This document shows positions 30,594-40,838 of a stretch of 47,468 nucleotides of DNA, piece by piece. How positions within the stretch are numbered: the stretch's first letter is position 1; each line of letters begins with the position of its first letter. The translations under genes were made by a program, and so were the position numbers. The notes beneath the pieces are model-generated. The model was not told the origin of the DNA and ran no database searches. It was given only the letters and a program-made list of their open reading frames with translations. Source of the DNA: Prevotella sp. (GTDB taxonomy: Bacteria; Bacteroidota; Bacteroidia; Bacteroidales; Bacteroidaceae); assembly GCA_017545045.1 (NCBI GenBank), contig JAFYDA010000037.1, forward strand, positions 1-47,468, given 5' to 3'.

Positions 30594-33037
30594 AAATAAA
30601 GACATTATTCACAGTATGCATGACCTGCCTCATGGTAGCCTGCAGTCAGAAACAGGAAGTTGTCGTTGAGGTGCCTGTGTCACACATCGACATTGAGCAG
30701 TTGAACCAAGGCATCGACTACAACATGGACATCAGTGGTTTGAACCTCAGTGATTTGCACCTGTTACGCAACGCTCCCGCCGCCCGACAGGGCTATCCCT
30801 TCAGGGACGCCTACCTGCGTGGTATGTTCGGCACAACGACGTGGTACGACTCGCTGACATGGGTCTTTGCCGAGAAGAATGACATCAGTGAGATTAATCA
30901 GGAAGACAACGAGTCGTGGCGCGACTACTATTATCGTGCCATCGATGCGATAAAAGCCCTAAAATACACAGATGATGAGTTGGATTTCATGAAGCGCCTG
31001 AAGGAGCGTGAAGACGAGTTGTCGAAACAGAACTTCGAAGTGGAGGAGGGACTGCGTGTCAACATGCAGAATCTGCTTAATCCCAGTCAGTTGGATCCGT
31101 TCGACTCGTTGCTGTGCCAACAGCTGGCGCAGAATGGCTTTGCCATCGTTCCCGCCGACCATGAACAACTGTTCCATGTCTACGAGCAAAACGACTATAG
31201 TCAGTTCCCTTCTTTCGTTACTACTGACCTCTATTTACAGCTTTATCATCTCTATATCGACTGCATGCTTCGTGAACTGGAGGAGCAGCATCTGTCAAGG
31301 TTGATGATCACCCTGTCAAAGAACCTCTACGATGCCATGCACCGTCAGTCACAGAATGCCGGCAGCGAGGATATTCGTCGCTATTCCCACCACAATGCCG
31401 TGTTCTTCGCCGTCGCCTACCAGCTGTTGACAGGGAAGCCGATAGCCACTGGCGACGAGGTGGAGATGACACAGGAAGAAGTGGCTAAGGCGATGGCTTC
31501 AGAGAACGCCCCCAGCCGGTTTATGGCCGACTATCGTGAAATAGACTTTCCCTACAGTCTGTTCCGTCCCCGTGGCCACTACACCCGTAGTGAGACGCTG
31601 CAGCGCTATTTCCGCGGTATGATGTGGCTGCAGAGTGTGCCTTTTGGCATGGATCACGAGGACGAGCTCTGCGAGGCCATCGTCATGGCAGATGCGCTGC
31701 AGGACAACAAGGAGGCTGCCCGTTGCTATGAGACGGTGAACACGCTGATAAGCTTCCTCATGGGTCAGCCCGACAACCTCTCTATACCCCAGGTGCAGGC
31801 CGAGATGAAGAAGAAGGGTCTTCTCTTGGCCGAGCTGTTGGAGAGCAACAAGGATTTGGCCGACGTGAAGAACGCATTAAAAGAAATAGGTGACAAGCAG
31901 ACGCGTATTCGTCCGAAGTTTGAACGTACCAGCCACAACAAGATATGTCTGATGCCGCAGCGATATCAGCCCGACGCAGAGGTGTTGCAGGAGATGGTCG
32001 ACTATGACAATGCCCCCACCCTGCGTGCCACACCGAAGGGTTTGGATTTCATGGCCGCCATGGGGGTCACCGCTGCTGAGCAGATACTGATGGACGAGAA
32101 GCAGGAGTGGAAGGATTTCAAGCCCATGCTCGCCAAGATGAAGCAGCGCATGGGTGAGATTAACTGGCAGGAGACGATGGCCACGCAGTGGATGAACACA
32201 CTGAAGGTCATCAGCGACAACAACGTTGGCGGGAATACGGCCGAAGCGCCTTACTTCATGGCTACGCCAGAGTGGGGATTGAAAAACCTGAATGCCATGC
32301 TGGCTTCATGGGCCGAACTGAAACACGACGCCATCCTTTATGCCAAACAGCCCATGGGTGCAGAATGTGGCGGTGGCAGCGATGTGCCCGATCCTGTCGT
32401 TAAAGGTTATGTGGAGCCGAACATTGGCTTCTGGAAGAAAGCCGTCGAGTTACTTGATAATACCTACGACTTGTTGAAGCAGCAGAACATGTTGACAGAG
32501 AAGATTGAAAGTGCCACCGTGCGCATTCGTGAGGAACTGGAGTTCCTGCTGCGCGTCAGCGAGAAGGAGGTAGCCGGCAAGCCGGTGACAGACGAGGAGT
32601 ACGACCAGCTGAAATGCGTGGGTGCTATGTTTGAAAACATTTCATTGGACATGCTGCGCCAGGAAGACCAGTATCTCGCAGGATGGGATGACATAGAAGG
32701 AGCCGACCGCAAAGTGGCCCTCATTGCCGACGTCTACACTGCCAATGCCGACAACAACCCTAATAAGTCCATTCTCTACGAGGGCGTGGGGCTGGCCGAC
32801 GAGATCTATGTCGTGGTGGAGATTGGCGGTTACCTCTACTTGACACGCGGTGCCGTGCTGAGCTACCGTGAACTTCAGCGGTCTATCGATGAGCAGCGGA
32901 TGACCGACGAGGAGTGGCAAAAGAACCTGGAGACAGATCCGCGTGAGGGTGTGCCCCTCTGGATGAAGCGCATCATCGTGCCTTTGGACAAGAAGCCGGT
33001 GTCGAATGAGAAGATTTTCTATAGCACTGGCTGTTAG
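30590..33037 (+). CDS. DUF3160 lipoprotein
   Basis: An 815-aa exported lipoprotein. The start at 30590 (ATG overlapping the previous TGA) gives MKIKTLFTVCMTCLMVACSQ with lipobox cysteine 18. The body matches the DUF3160 family: FPSFVTTDLYLQLYHLYIDC, HHNAVFFAVAYQLLTGKP, FRPRGHYTRSETLQRYFRGM, MMWLQSVPFG, then PYFMATPEWGLKNLNAMLASW. No enzymatic motif is known for this family. It is mostly helical and probably periplasmic or surface-exposed. It overlaps the CapA-like gene by 32 nt in a different frame, a strong sign of translational coupling. Confidence 0.88.
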   Translation: MKIKTLFTVCMTCLMVACSQKQEVVVEVPVSHIDIEQLNQGIDYNMDISGLNLSDLHLLRNAPAARQGYPFRDAYLRGMFGTTTWYDSLTWVFAEKNDISEINQEDNESWRDYYYRAIDAIKALKYTDDELDFMKRLKEREDELSKQNFEVEEGLRVNMQNLLNPSQLDPFDSLLCQQLAQNGFAIVPADHEQLFHVYEQNDYSQFPSFVTTDLYLQLYHLYIDCMLRELEEQHLSRLMITLSKNLYDAMHRQSQNAGSEDIRRYSHHNAVFFAVAYQLLTGKPIATGDEVEMTQEEVAKAMASENAPSRFMADYREIDFPYSLFRPRGHYTRSETLQRYFRGMMWLQSVPFGMDHEDELCEAIVMADALQDNKEAARCYETVNTLISFLMGQPDNLSIPQVQAEMKKKGLLLAELLESNKDLADVKNALKEIGDKQTRIRPKFERTSHNKICLMPQRYQPDAEVLQEMVDYDNAPTLRATPKGLDFMAAMGVTAAEQILMDEKQEWKDFKPMLAKMKQRMGEINWQETMATQWMNTLKVISDNNVGGNTAEAPYFMATPEWGLKNLNAMLASWAELKHDAILYAKQPMGAECGGGSDVPDPVVKGYVEPNIGFWKKAVELLDNTYDLLKQQNMLTEKIESATVRIREELEFLLRVSEKEVAGKPVTDEEYDQLKCVGAMFENISLDMLRQEDQYLAGWDDIEGADRKVALIADVYTANADNNPNKSILYEGVGLADEIYVVVEIGGYLYLTRGAVLSYRELQRSIDEQRMTDEEWQKNLETDPREGVPLWMKRIIVPLDKKPVSNEKIFYSTGC

Positions 33038-33920
33038 CCTGTTTAGTATGTTGCCATGCCATGGCAACACACAGAACGAATTAACCATCTTACTGACAGG
33101 TGATATCCTGCTGGACCGTGGCGTACGGCGGGTGATTGAGCGACGCGGAGCCGACCATCTCTTTTCACGAGGGGTCGACTCCGTGTTGCGTCAGGCGCAG
33201 GTGGTGGTGGGTAATTTAGAGTGCCCCGCCACCGCCATCAAGTCACCCGTTCAGAAGCGCTTCATCTTCCGCGCTGAACCTTCGTGGCTCGACGTGCTGC
33301 GCCGCCATGGCTTCACCCATTTGAACCTGGCCAACAATCACTCCATTGATCAGGGTCGCGAAGGACTTGTCGACACGCGCAGCAACATCGTCAAGAGCGG
33401 TATGGTGCCTATCGGTGCCGGACGCGACATGAAGGAGGCGGCACGGCCGGTATTGTTAGCCAGACAGCCGCGACGCGTATGGCTTGTGCCGTCGTTGCGC
33501 TTGGCCTTGGAGAACTATGCCTATCTGCCCGACCGCCCCTGTGTCAGCCAAGAGCCGATGGATTCGCTTCTGGAGCGTGTTAATCGTCTGCGGCGGAGCG
33601 ACCCTTCTGCGGTCATTATCGTCAGCCTGCACTGGGGAGCCGAGCATACGCTGCAGCCCGTCTCTCGCCAGCGTACAGATGCCCGCCAGCTGATAATGGC
33701 CGGTGCCGACGTGTTGGTGTGTCATCATACGCACACCTTGCAGACCATTGAAGAATTCCGTGGACACAGACTATACTACAGCATCGGCAACTTTATCTTC
33801 GACCAGCCCAAGCCCATCAACAGCCGTGCCTGCATGGTCAGGCTGAAGGTCACGAAAAATGGTCTCGACGTCGAGACCATTCCTATATACATACGCGGGT
33901 GTGTTCCTTATATAATATAA
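33006..33920 (+). CDS. CapA/PgsA-like metallophosphatase-fold protein
   Basis: A 304-aa exported protein with signal peptide MRRFSIALAVSLFSMLPCHG. It shows the CapA (PGA_cap) calcineurin-like pattern: LTGDILLDRG, VVGNLECP, LNLANNHSIDQG, IVSLHWGAEHT, ADVLVCHHTHTLQ and LYYSIGNFIFDQPK. Known members act in poly-gamma-glutamate capsule synthesis or anchoring, but in Bacteroidales the family is common without capsule genes and there are no capB or capC genes here. The ATG at 33006 lies inside the end of the DUF3160 gene. No terminator is clear before the convergent aldo/keto reductase at 33954. Confidence 0.88.
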   Translation: MRRFSIALAVSLFSMLPCHGNTQNELTILLTGDILLDRGVRRVIERRGADHLFSRGVDSVLRQAQVVVGNLECPATAIKSPVQKRFIFRAEPSWLDVLRRHGFTHLNLANNHSIDQGREGLVDTRSNIVKSGMVPIGAGRDMKEAARPVLLARQPRRVWLVPSLRLALENYAYLPDRPCVSQEPMDSLLERVNRLRRSDPSAVIIVSLHWGAEHTLQPVSRQRTDARQLIMAGADVLVCHHTHTLQTIEEFRGHRLYYSIGNFIFDQPKPINSRACMVRLKVTKNGLDVETIPIYIRGCVPYII

Positions 33921-33953
33921 ATAGGTATTATGTAAGGACGGTTTAAGTCCGCC

Positions 33954-34904
33954 TCAGTCCTTGATGATACATTTCAGGTTTTTCTGCAGTTGCGCCGTCG
34001 AGCTGGCTCCTACGAGCACGCTCGTCACTCCCTGCTGGTGGAGAATCCATGCCAGGGCCATTTCGGCCAGCGTCTCGCCGCGTCCCTGAGCCTCTTCGTT
34101 CCATCGGCGTATTTTCGCCAGCAGTTCGTCCGTCAGCATGTCGGGGCGCAGGAATTTGCCTTTCGACATGCGCGAATCCTCGGGAATACCGTTCAGATAG
34201 CGGTCGGTGAGCAGTCCCTGGGCCAGTGGCGAGAAGGAGATGAAGCCCACGCCGTGTTCCTGGCACAGGTCCAGAATACCCTCGTCCAGCGGTTCGCGGT
34301 CGAGCAGGTTGAGTTTCCCCTGATAGATGAGGCAGGGCACGTCGCGCTTCTTCAGATAGTCGAAGGCAAAGCGCGCCGCCTCTAATGGCCAGCGCGAGAT
34401 ACCCACATAGAGTGCCTTGCCGGCACGCACAATGTCGACCAGTGCCTGCAGCGTCTCCTCCAGAGGTGTCTCAGGGTCGTAGCGGTGGCTGTAGAACAGG
34501 TCGACGTAGTCCAGATGCATGCGGCGCAACGACTGGTCGAGACTGGCCATCAGGTATTTCCGTGAGCCCCAGTTGCCGTATGGACCGGGCCACATGTCGT
34601 AGCCCGCCTTGGTTGAGATGAAGAGCTCGTCGCGGTAGGGACGGAAGTCATCGTCCATCAGGCGTCCAAAGGTCTCTTCAGCCGAACCGTAGGGCGGTCC
34701 GTAGTTGTTGGCTAAGTCGAAGTGTGTGATGCCGTGGTCGAAGGCGTAGTGCGTTATCTCGCGGCTGCGTTCGTAGGGGTCGACACCCCCGAAGTTATGC
34801 CAGAATCCTAATGACACCTTGGGCAGCATGACGCCCGAGCGCCCGCAGCGGTTGTATTTCATCCCGCTGTCGTAGCGCTTGGGGTCGGCTATGAAGTTCT
34901 CCAT
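33954..34904 (-). CDS. aldo/keto reductase, YghZ/AKR14-like
   Basis: A 316-aa cytoplasmic NADPH-dependent oxidoreductase. The tetrad is D63, Y68, K99 and H140 (HFDLANNYGP, ISTKAGYDMWPGPYG, DLFYSHRYDPETP). The WPGPYGNWGSRKYL segment and the RYDSGMKYNRCGRSG start are characteristic of YghZ, which reduces L-glyceraldehyde 3-phosphate and other aldehydes. It begins 11 nt after the CE6-CE1 esterase gene, so it belongs to the same leftward operon and may handle products of hemicellulose breakdown; that link is inference. Confidence 0.9.
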   Translation of the reverse strand: MENFIADPKRYDSGMKYNRCGRSGVMLPKVSLGFWHNFGGVDPYERSREITHYAFDHGITHFDLANNYGPPYGSAEETFGRLMDDDFRPYRDELFISTKAGYDMWPGPYGNWGSRKYLMASLDQSLRRMHLDYVDLFYSHRYDPETPLEETLQALVDIVRAGKALYVGISRWPLEAARFAFDYLKKRDVPCLIYQGKLNLLDREPLDEGILDLCQEHGVGFISFSPLAQGLLTDRYLNGIPEDSRMSKGKFLRPDMLTDELLAKIRRWNEEAQGRGETLAEMALAWILHQQGVTSVLVGASSTAQLQKNLKCIIKD

Positions 34905-34915
34905 GCAGGTTTTGC

Positions 34916-36973
<2,058 letters not shown>

Positions 36974-36998
36974 TTAATCTATCGTTGATAATTCTGCC

Positions 36999-37007
36999 GC
37001 AAAGATA
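36999..37007 (-). promoter_or_regulatory. -7 box for the CE6-CE1 gene
   Basis: On the minus strand it reads TATCTTTGC, an exact TAnnTTTG match, 38 nt upstream of the ATG at 36961. No clear -33 box. Confidence 0.65.
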
Positions 37008-37086
37008 TAAAATAAATAACACACCAACACCCGTGAGATGTTTCAGATGTTTTTTATTTTGTACTATTACCACTCAACGTGCTGCT

Positions 37087-37257
37087 TTTCCATGTGCCTA
37101 TGATGCCTCGATTCTGTTAATCAAACTTGGAACAAAGTCAAATATCTCCCGTCTGAAGTTGAGTCTTGAAGACAAGGAAATAGTGGAGACAAGCAAGCAG
37201 ACAACAATAATCACAGACCCTGTCTTTGAATTATGGTTCAAGCATGAATATATGTGA
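37087..37257 (+). pseudogene. remnant of an AAA-type ATPase C-terminal winged-helix domain
   Basis: The frame ending at 37257 encodes LLIKLGTKSNISRLKLSLED then KEIV and ITDPVFELWFKHEYM. The arrangement LGTxxNxxRxKxSLxxKEI and DPxFELWxK is the C-terminal wHTH signature of predicted Bacteroidetes AAA ATPases (archaeal-type ATPase group). No ATPase domain precedes it: the frame upstream crosses the CE6-CE1 promoter without similarity. It is a 3' fragment of a lost gene, with no plausible start. It lies in the 575-bp gap 36962-37536. Confidence 0.6.
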
Positions 37258-37316
37258 TGAATTAGGTGGACGAAGTTATGACTTTTTGGGCAAAAAGACA
37301 ATGTCATGAATTAAAC

Positions 37317-37402
37317 AGTTTTCTGTAGCGCCTCCGCAGTTTTCTGGGGAGCCTCCGCAGAATTACAGGGAGGCTCCCCAGAAATCTAGGGAGGCTCCGC
37401 GT
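37317..37402. repeat. strong hairpin of the GGAGCCTCCGC family
   Basis: TCTGGGGAGCCTCC (37343-37356) is the exact reverse complement of GGAGGCTCCCCAGA (37369-37382), a 14-bp perfect stem with a 12-nt loop. Flanking GCCTCCGC and GGCTCCGC copies extend the symmetry. The word is shared with 14410-14508. It lies between the ATPase remnant and the antitoxin-like gene with no gene directly attached, so a dispersed palindromic repeat is likelier than a dedicated terminator. Confidence 0.85.
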
Positions 37403-37503
37403 AAAAGTGAAGAAAAGTAGCGGAAAAATTGCTATATTTGTTTTTATTTCGTACTTTTGCAAAAAATACAGCTCACAATGAACGTCGTTTGTAAAATAAT
37501 GCC

Positions 37504-37511
37504 TATCTTTG
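37504..37511 (+). promoter_or_regulatory. -7 box for the antitoxin-like gene
   Basis: TATCTTTG is an exact match and lies 26 nt before the ATG at 37537, with AAAAAAGG as a ribosome-binding region. A second TAnnTTTG (TACTTTTG) occurs at 37452-37459. Confidence 0.6.
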
Positions 37512-37536
37512 TGGTTAATTAAAAAAGGTATAGAAT

Positions 37537-37767
37537 ATGTCGTATAGTCAAATAGCACAGATGGAACTCATGAATGCGATTAATAGCATCAAGTCTGAGG
37601 CAGAGTTGAATGAGTTCAAGGATATGTTGGCACGATATTTTGCCAGCAAAGCCCAGAAAGCTATTGATGCTTTATGGAATGATGGAGTCATAAACAATAA
37701 CACCATTGAGGGATGGGGTGAAGAGCACATGCGTACTCCTTATCACTATGAGACGAATCGTCCTTGA
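37537..37767 (+). CDS. orphan antitoxin-like protein of a PIN-toxin pair
   Basis: A 76-aa cytoplasmic protein, MSYSQIAQMELMNAINSIKS at the start and EEHMRTPYHYETNRP at the end. A helical N-terminal half is followed by AIDALWNDGVINNNTIEGWG and the EHMRTPY ending, a pattern I associate with small antitoxins placed ahead of PIN-domain toxins in Bacteroidales. The context supports this: an overlapping ATG at 37748 begins MRRIVLDTN, the opening of a PIN toxin, which is then broken. The gene has its own promoter box at 37504. It may persist as an immunity protein without a partner. Family assignment is by pattern only. Confidence 0.65.
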   Translation: MSYSQIAQMELMNAINSIKSEAELNEFKDMLARYFASKAQKAIDALWNDGVINNNTIEGWGEEHMRTPYHYETNRP

Positions 37768-37780
37768 TACAAACTGCTAA
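37748..37780 (+). pseudogene. PIN-domain toxin truncated to ten residues
   Basis: The ATG at 37748 overlaps the end of the antitoxin-like gene by 20 nt and encodes MRRIVLDTNC followed by TAA at 37778. The IVLDTN motif, with its first catalytic aspartate, is the usual start of PIN-family RNase toxins. Nothing further of the domain is present downstream; instead the DNA continues into an orphan sorting tail in another frame. This is the scar of a deletion that removed the toxin. Confidence 0.6.
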
Positions 37781-37877
37781 TCTGCAAGGAGTACGTGTTT
37801 CTTCAAACTCCGATAAAATGAATCAGTTGTCGAAGAGTATCTATATTGTTAACGGTAAAAAGATAATTATTAAATAG
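37752..37877 (+). pseudogene. second orphan C-terminal sorting-tail fragment
   Basis: In the frame ending at the TAG at 37875-37877 the sequence encodes NLQGVRVSSNSDKMNQLSKS then IYIVNGKKIIIK. This matches the L-x-G-x-R-V, then K-(G/S)-IYIVNGKK tail of exported Prevotella proteins. The frame opens only at 37752 inside the antitoxin gene, so no protein body is attached. With 2349-2441 it is one of two body-less sorting tails in the window. The rest of 37768-37961 shows no gene. Confidence 0.7.
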
Positions 37878-37961
37878 ACAAACTATTCCAGAAGCAATAC
37901 AAGAAATTCAAAATATATTGAACACTTTTTCAGTGTGCTGTACAATCAGATTCGAAAAGAT

Positions 37962-39032
37962 ATGATATTTATGATGCAAACTTGGCGGCTCTCGCTGCTT
38001 CGTAACTTCATCCTTGCCCTGCTTTGTGCCGTCATTCTGGCGGGGTGCTCGACAGATGACGACGACAATCCGGCTGCCGCACAGGCGCACACGGGCATGC
38101 CGCTGATTATCCTCGACACCGACATTGGCTCCTCCACCGACGACCTCTTCACGCTGGAGATGCTCTATTACTATCAGCAGCAGGGACGCTGCAAGCTGCT
38201 CGGCGTGGTGGTGGACCGCGAGGGCGAGGACTGTGCTGCCTGTGCCGATGTGATGAACACATACTTCAATAACGGCGACGTGCCCGTCGGCTTGGTGCGC
38301 GATGGCATCAAGAACCCGACGGTATGGATCGACTACAAGGCGCTGCCCACCTACACGAAGGCTGACGGTACGCCTATGTTCGCCCGCAGCATCGGCGACT
38401 ATTCGACGCTGCCCGACGGCTGGCAACTCTATCGCCGTCTGCTCGCCGCGCAGCCCGACCACTCGGTGAGCATCTGCTCCACCGGCTTCACAGCCTGCCT
38501 CGCCCAGTTGCTGGAATCCGTCGGCGACGCCTATTCCCCGCTGTCGGGCGTGGAGCTGGTGCGACGCAAGGTGAAGTGCCTCTACATTCAGGGCGGCTCC
38601 TTCGGCCAGTCCCCCGAGCCCGACTACAACTTCCTTCAGGGCATGGGCTTTGCCAAGACTTTCTTCCGCCTCTGGCCCTCTGACGTCGACATCATCTTCG
38701 CCCCCATGGAGACGGGCAACGGCATCGAGTACCTGCCGGAGCAGGTCATCAGCGACATCTCATGGACTGACGATCACCCCATCAAGCAAGTCTATATGAC
38801 CCGCAACTGCAACACTGGCCAGATGATGTGGGACCCGCTGATCGTCATCAACGCCGTGGAGGGCGACAGCCTCTTCACGCTGACTGAACGCGGCACCGTG
38901 GTGCTCAATGACGACGGTACGGTCATCTTCACCCCTTCGGCCACGGGCAACAGCTGCTTCCAAATGCCCGGCGACGACGCTTGGCGCTCCACCATGCTGG
39001 AGAAAATCCGCAACGTGAACAAGATACATTAA
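37962..39032 (+). CDS. nucleoside-hydrolase-like lipoprotein
   Basis: A 356-aa exported lipoprotein. The start at 37962 (MIFMMQTWRLSLLRN) is preferred after GAAAAGA; starts at 37971 or 37974 are also possible. The lipobox ends ILAGCSTDDDD. The mature protein opens with PLIILDTDIGSSTDDLFTLE, close to the DTDxGxDD calcium site of inosine-uridine nucleoside hydrolases, and has GVVVDREG, YIQGGSFGQSPEPDYNF and WDPLIVINAVEG, which match the family core. The acidic site is modified (SSTDD instead of xDDA), so the natural substrate may not be a standard nucleoside. It stands alone between the TA scar and the carboxylesterase gene. Confidence 0.82.
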   Translation: MIFMMQTWRLSLLRNFILALLCAVILAGCSTDDDDNPAAAQAHTGMPLIILDTDIGSSTDDLFTLEMLYYYQQQGRCKLLGVVVDREGEDCAACADVMNTYFNNGDVPVGLVRDGIKNPTVWIDYKALPTYTKADGTPMFARSIGDYSTLPDGWQLYRRLLAAQPDHSVSICSTGFTACLAQLLESVGDAYSPLSGVELVRRKVKCLYIQGGSFGQSPEPDYNFLQGMGFAKTFFRLWPSDVDIIFAPMETGNGIEYLPEQVISDISWTDDHPIKQVYMTRNCNTGQMMWDPLIVINAVEGDSLFTLTERGTVVLNDDGTVIFTPSATGNSCFQMPGDDAWRSTMLEKIRNVNKIH

Positions 39033-39113
39033 AAATGAGAAGAAATAATAAATGAATTCTGAAGATTTTGATTAGATTAACAATTAAAATCGTGTTCTGC
39101 ACTCGTTTTTTCG

Positions 39114-39121
39114 TAACTTTG
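39114..39121 (+). promoter_or_regulatory. -7 box for the carboxylesterase gene
   Basis: TAACTTTG is an exact consensus match 29 nt before the ATG at 39151, in a 118-nt AT-rich gap after the nucleoside-hydrolase-like gene. The -33 region is unclear. Confidence 0.65.
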
Positions 39122-39150
39122 CGGAGTAAACCCAATGAACAAACAGGATT

Positions 39151-40809
39151 ATGACTAAAAACCTTTTTTTTGCAGTGTTAATGATTGCTTGCGCAGCTGG
39201 CTTTAGCAGCTGCAATCAGCAGAAAGGCGAGCCGGTAGCCCTTCAAGTGACAACCCAGTACGGCGTTCTCGAAGGTATTGAGGACGATGGTGTGAAGAAA
39301 TTCCTCGGTGTGCCTTTCGCTCAGGCTCCCGTCGGTGAACTGCGCTGGAAGGCGCCGCAGCCCGTTCTGGCTTGGGAAGGCGTGCGCGAGGCCAAGGCGT
39401 TCGGTGATGATCCCATGCAGCTGAATATCTTTGGCGACATGGCTTTCCGTGGTTCTGGCCGTAGCGAGGACTGCCTCTATCTGAACATTTGGACGACAGC
39501 ACAGACGACGGCCGACGCGCTGCCGGTGCTGATTTACTTTAATGGCGGCGGATTGATGGCCGGTTCGGGCAGCGAGCCGCGCTACGACGGAACGAGCATT
39601 GCCAAGCTGGGCGTTATCGGCGTCACGGCCAACTATCGTGAGGGTGTCTTTGGCTTCTTCGCCCATCCTGACCTCACGTCCTCGTCCGACTATAAGGGCA
39701 GCGGCAACTACGGCTTCCTCGACCAGGTGGCCGCCATCAAGTGGGTGAAGGAGAACATTGCGGCCTTTGGCGGCGACCCCGCGAAGATTACCATCGTCGG
39801 CGAGTCGGCAGGCTCGTTCTCTGTGTCGCTGCTGATGTGCTCGCCGCTGTCGAAGGACCTCATTGCCGGTGCCATGCTCTCCTCGGGTGCCGAGGTGCTG
39901 CCCTATCTGCCCAAGAGTCAGGCCGAAGCCGATGCTGCCGGAGCAGAACTGCTGAAGAATGCAGGCATCGCAAGTCTGGCTGACGCCATGGCTCTCAGTG
40001 CAGACTCATTGCAGGCGCTGCTTCCGCCGCGTGGCATGGCCAACGTGGTGCTCGACGGCTATTTCATGACCGAGAGCGCCGACGACGTGTTTGAGAAGAA
40101 CGGACAGGCACAGGTGCCCCTGCTCGCTGGCTGGAACTCACTGGAAGCTCACCCCATGCAGGCGCTCCAAGGTCAGGCTCCGACCCTTGAAAATTACAAG
40201 AATGCCATGAAGGCGCAGTTTGGTGACATGACCGACGAGATATTTGATGCTTACGGCATCACGAGCGACGAGGACGTAATGAGTCAGAAGGGTTTCGACC
40301 TCGTTAGCGACCTCTTCACTGGCTTCCCCACATGGAAGGTCTGTGATTATCACGCCAAGTCCGGCCAGCCCGTCTATCGCTACCACTATATGCACCCGCG
40401 GCCGCAGGTTTCTGCCAAGATGGGCGACAAGACAGCAGCATTGGCTGGTGGCGTGCGCGACAAGACCGCCGAGGAGAAGAAGGCCGAAGCCCAGCAGCCT
40501 GCCATCGCCCCGGGTGCCGTCCATTCAGCCGACATTGAGTACGCCATGGGCACCCTCAAAACCAACGAGTACTACGATTGGCAGGAGGAGGACTATGCCA
40601 TCTCAAAACTCTTCCTTACCTACTACGCGAACTTCTGCAAGACGGGCAATCCTAACGGCGAAGGACTGCCCCAGTGGACGGCCATCACGAAAGAGAACCT
40701 CGACGCTGCACCAGTGATGAAGATCGACGTGGAGAGCCGTGAGGTGGGTTCACCGGAAAGGGAAAACGCCTACCGCACACTCGAGAAATTCTACAGAAGC
40801 AAGAAATAG
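39151..40809 (+). CDS. type-B carboxylesterase lipoprotein
   Basis: A 552-aa exported lipoprotein with lipobox GFSSC (C21). It belongs to the carboxylesterase type B (COesterase) family: GVPFAQAPVGELRW, SEDCLYLNIW, the oxyanion-hole NGGG (131-134) and the nucleophile S219 in IVGESAGS. The acid and histidine are expected further on (YHYMHPRPQ region and the AMGTLKTNEYYDW region) but I cannot place them surely. Members hydrolyse carboxylic esters including phenolic esters on plant polymers; the substrate is not known here. It has its own promoter at 39114 and converges on the FISUMP gene with a 29-nt gap. Confidence 0.9.
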   Translation: MTKNLFFAVLMIACAAGFSSCNQQKGEPVALQVTTQYGVLEGIEDDGVKKFLGVPFAQAPVGELRWKAPQPVLAWEGVREAKAFGDDPMQLNIFGDMAFRGSGRSEDCLYLNIWTTAQTTADALPVLIYFNGGGLMAGSGSEPRYDGTSIAKLGVIGVTANYREGVFGFFAHPDLTSSSDYKGSGNYGFLDQVAAIKWVKENIAAFGGDPAKITIVGESAGSFSVSLLMCSPLSKDLIAGAMLSSGAEVLPYLPKSQAEADAAGAELLKNAGIASLADAMALSADSLQALLPPRGMANVVLDGYFMTESADDVFEKNGQAQVPLLAGWNSLEAHPMQALQGQAPTLENYKNAMKAQFGDMTDEIFDAYGITSDEDVMSQKGFDLVSDLFTGFPTWKVCDYHAKSGQPVYRYHYMHPRPQVSAKMGDKTAALAGGVRDKTAEEKKAEAQQPAIAPGAVHSADIEYAMGTLKTNEYYDWQEEDYAISKLFLTYYANFCKTGNPNGEGLPQWTAITKENLDAAPVMKIDVESREVGSPERENAYRTLEKFYRSKK

Positions 40810-40838
40810 CCATCCGAAAGACAATCATCGAGTCCTCG

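Noticed and set aside
33006-33920. Capsule (poly-gamma-glutamate) synthesis locus
   Set aside because: Only a CapA-like protein is present; no CapB or CapC synthase genes are nearby.
37304-37558. An 84-codon leftward frame rich in Arg and Leu
   Set aside because: It is translation of the GGAGCCTCCGC palindrome and flanking AT-rich DNA, overlapping the promoter of the antitoxin-like gene.
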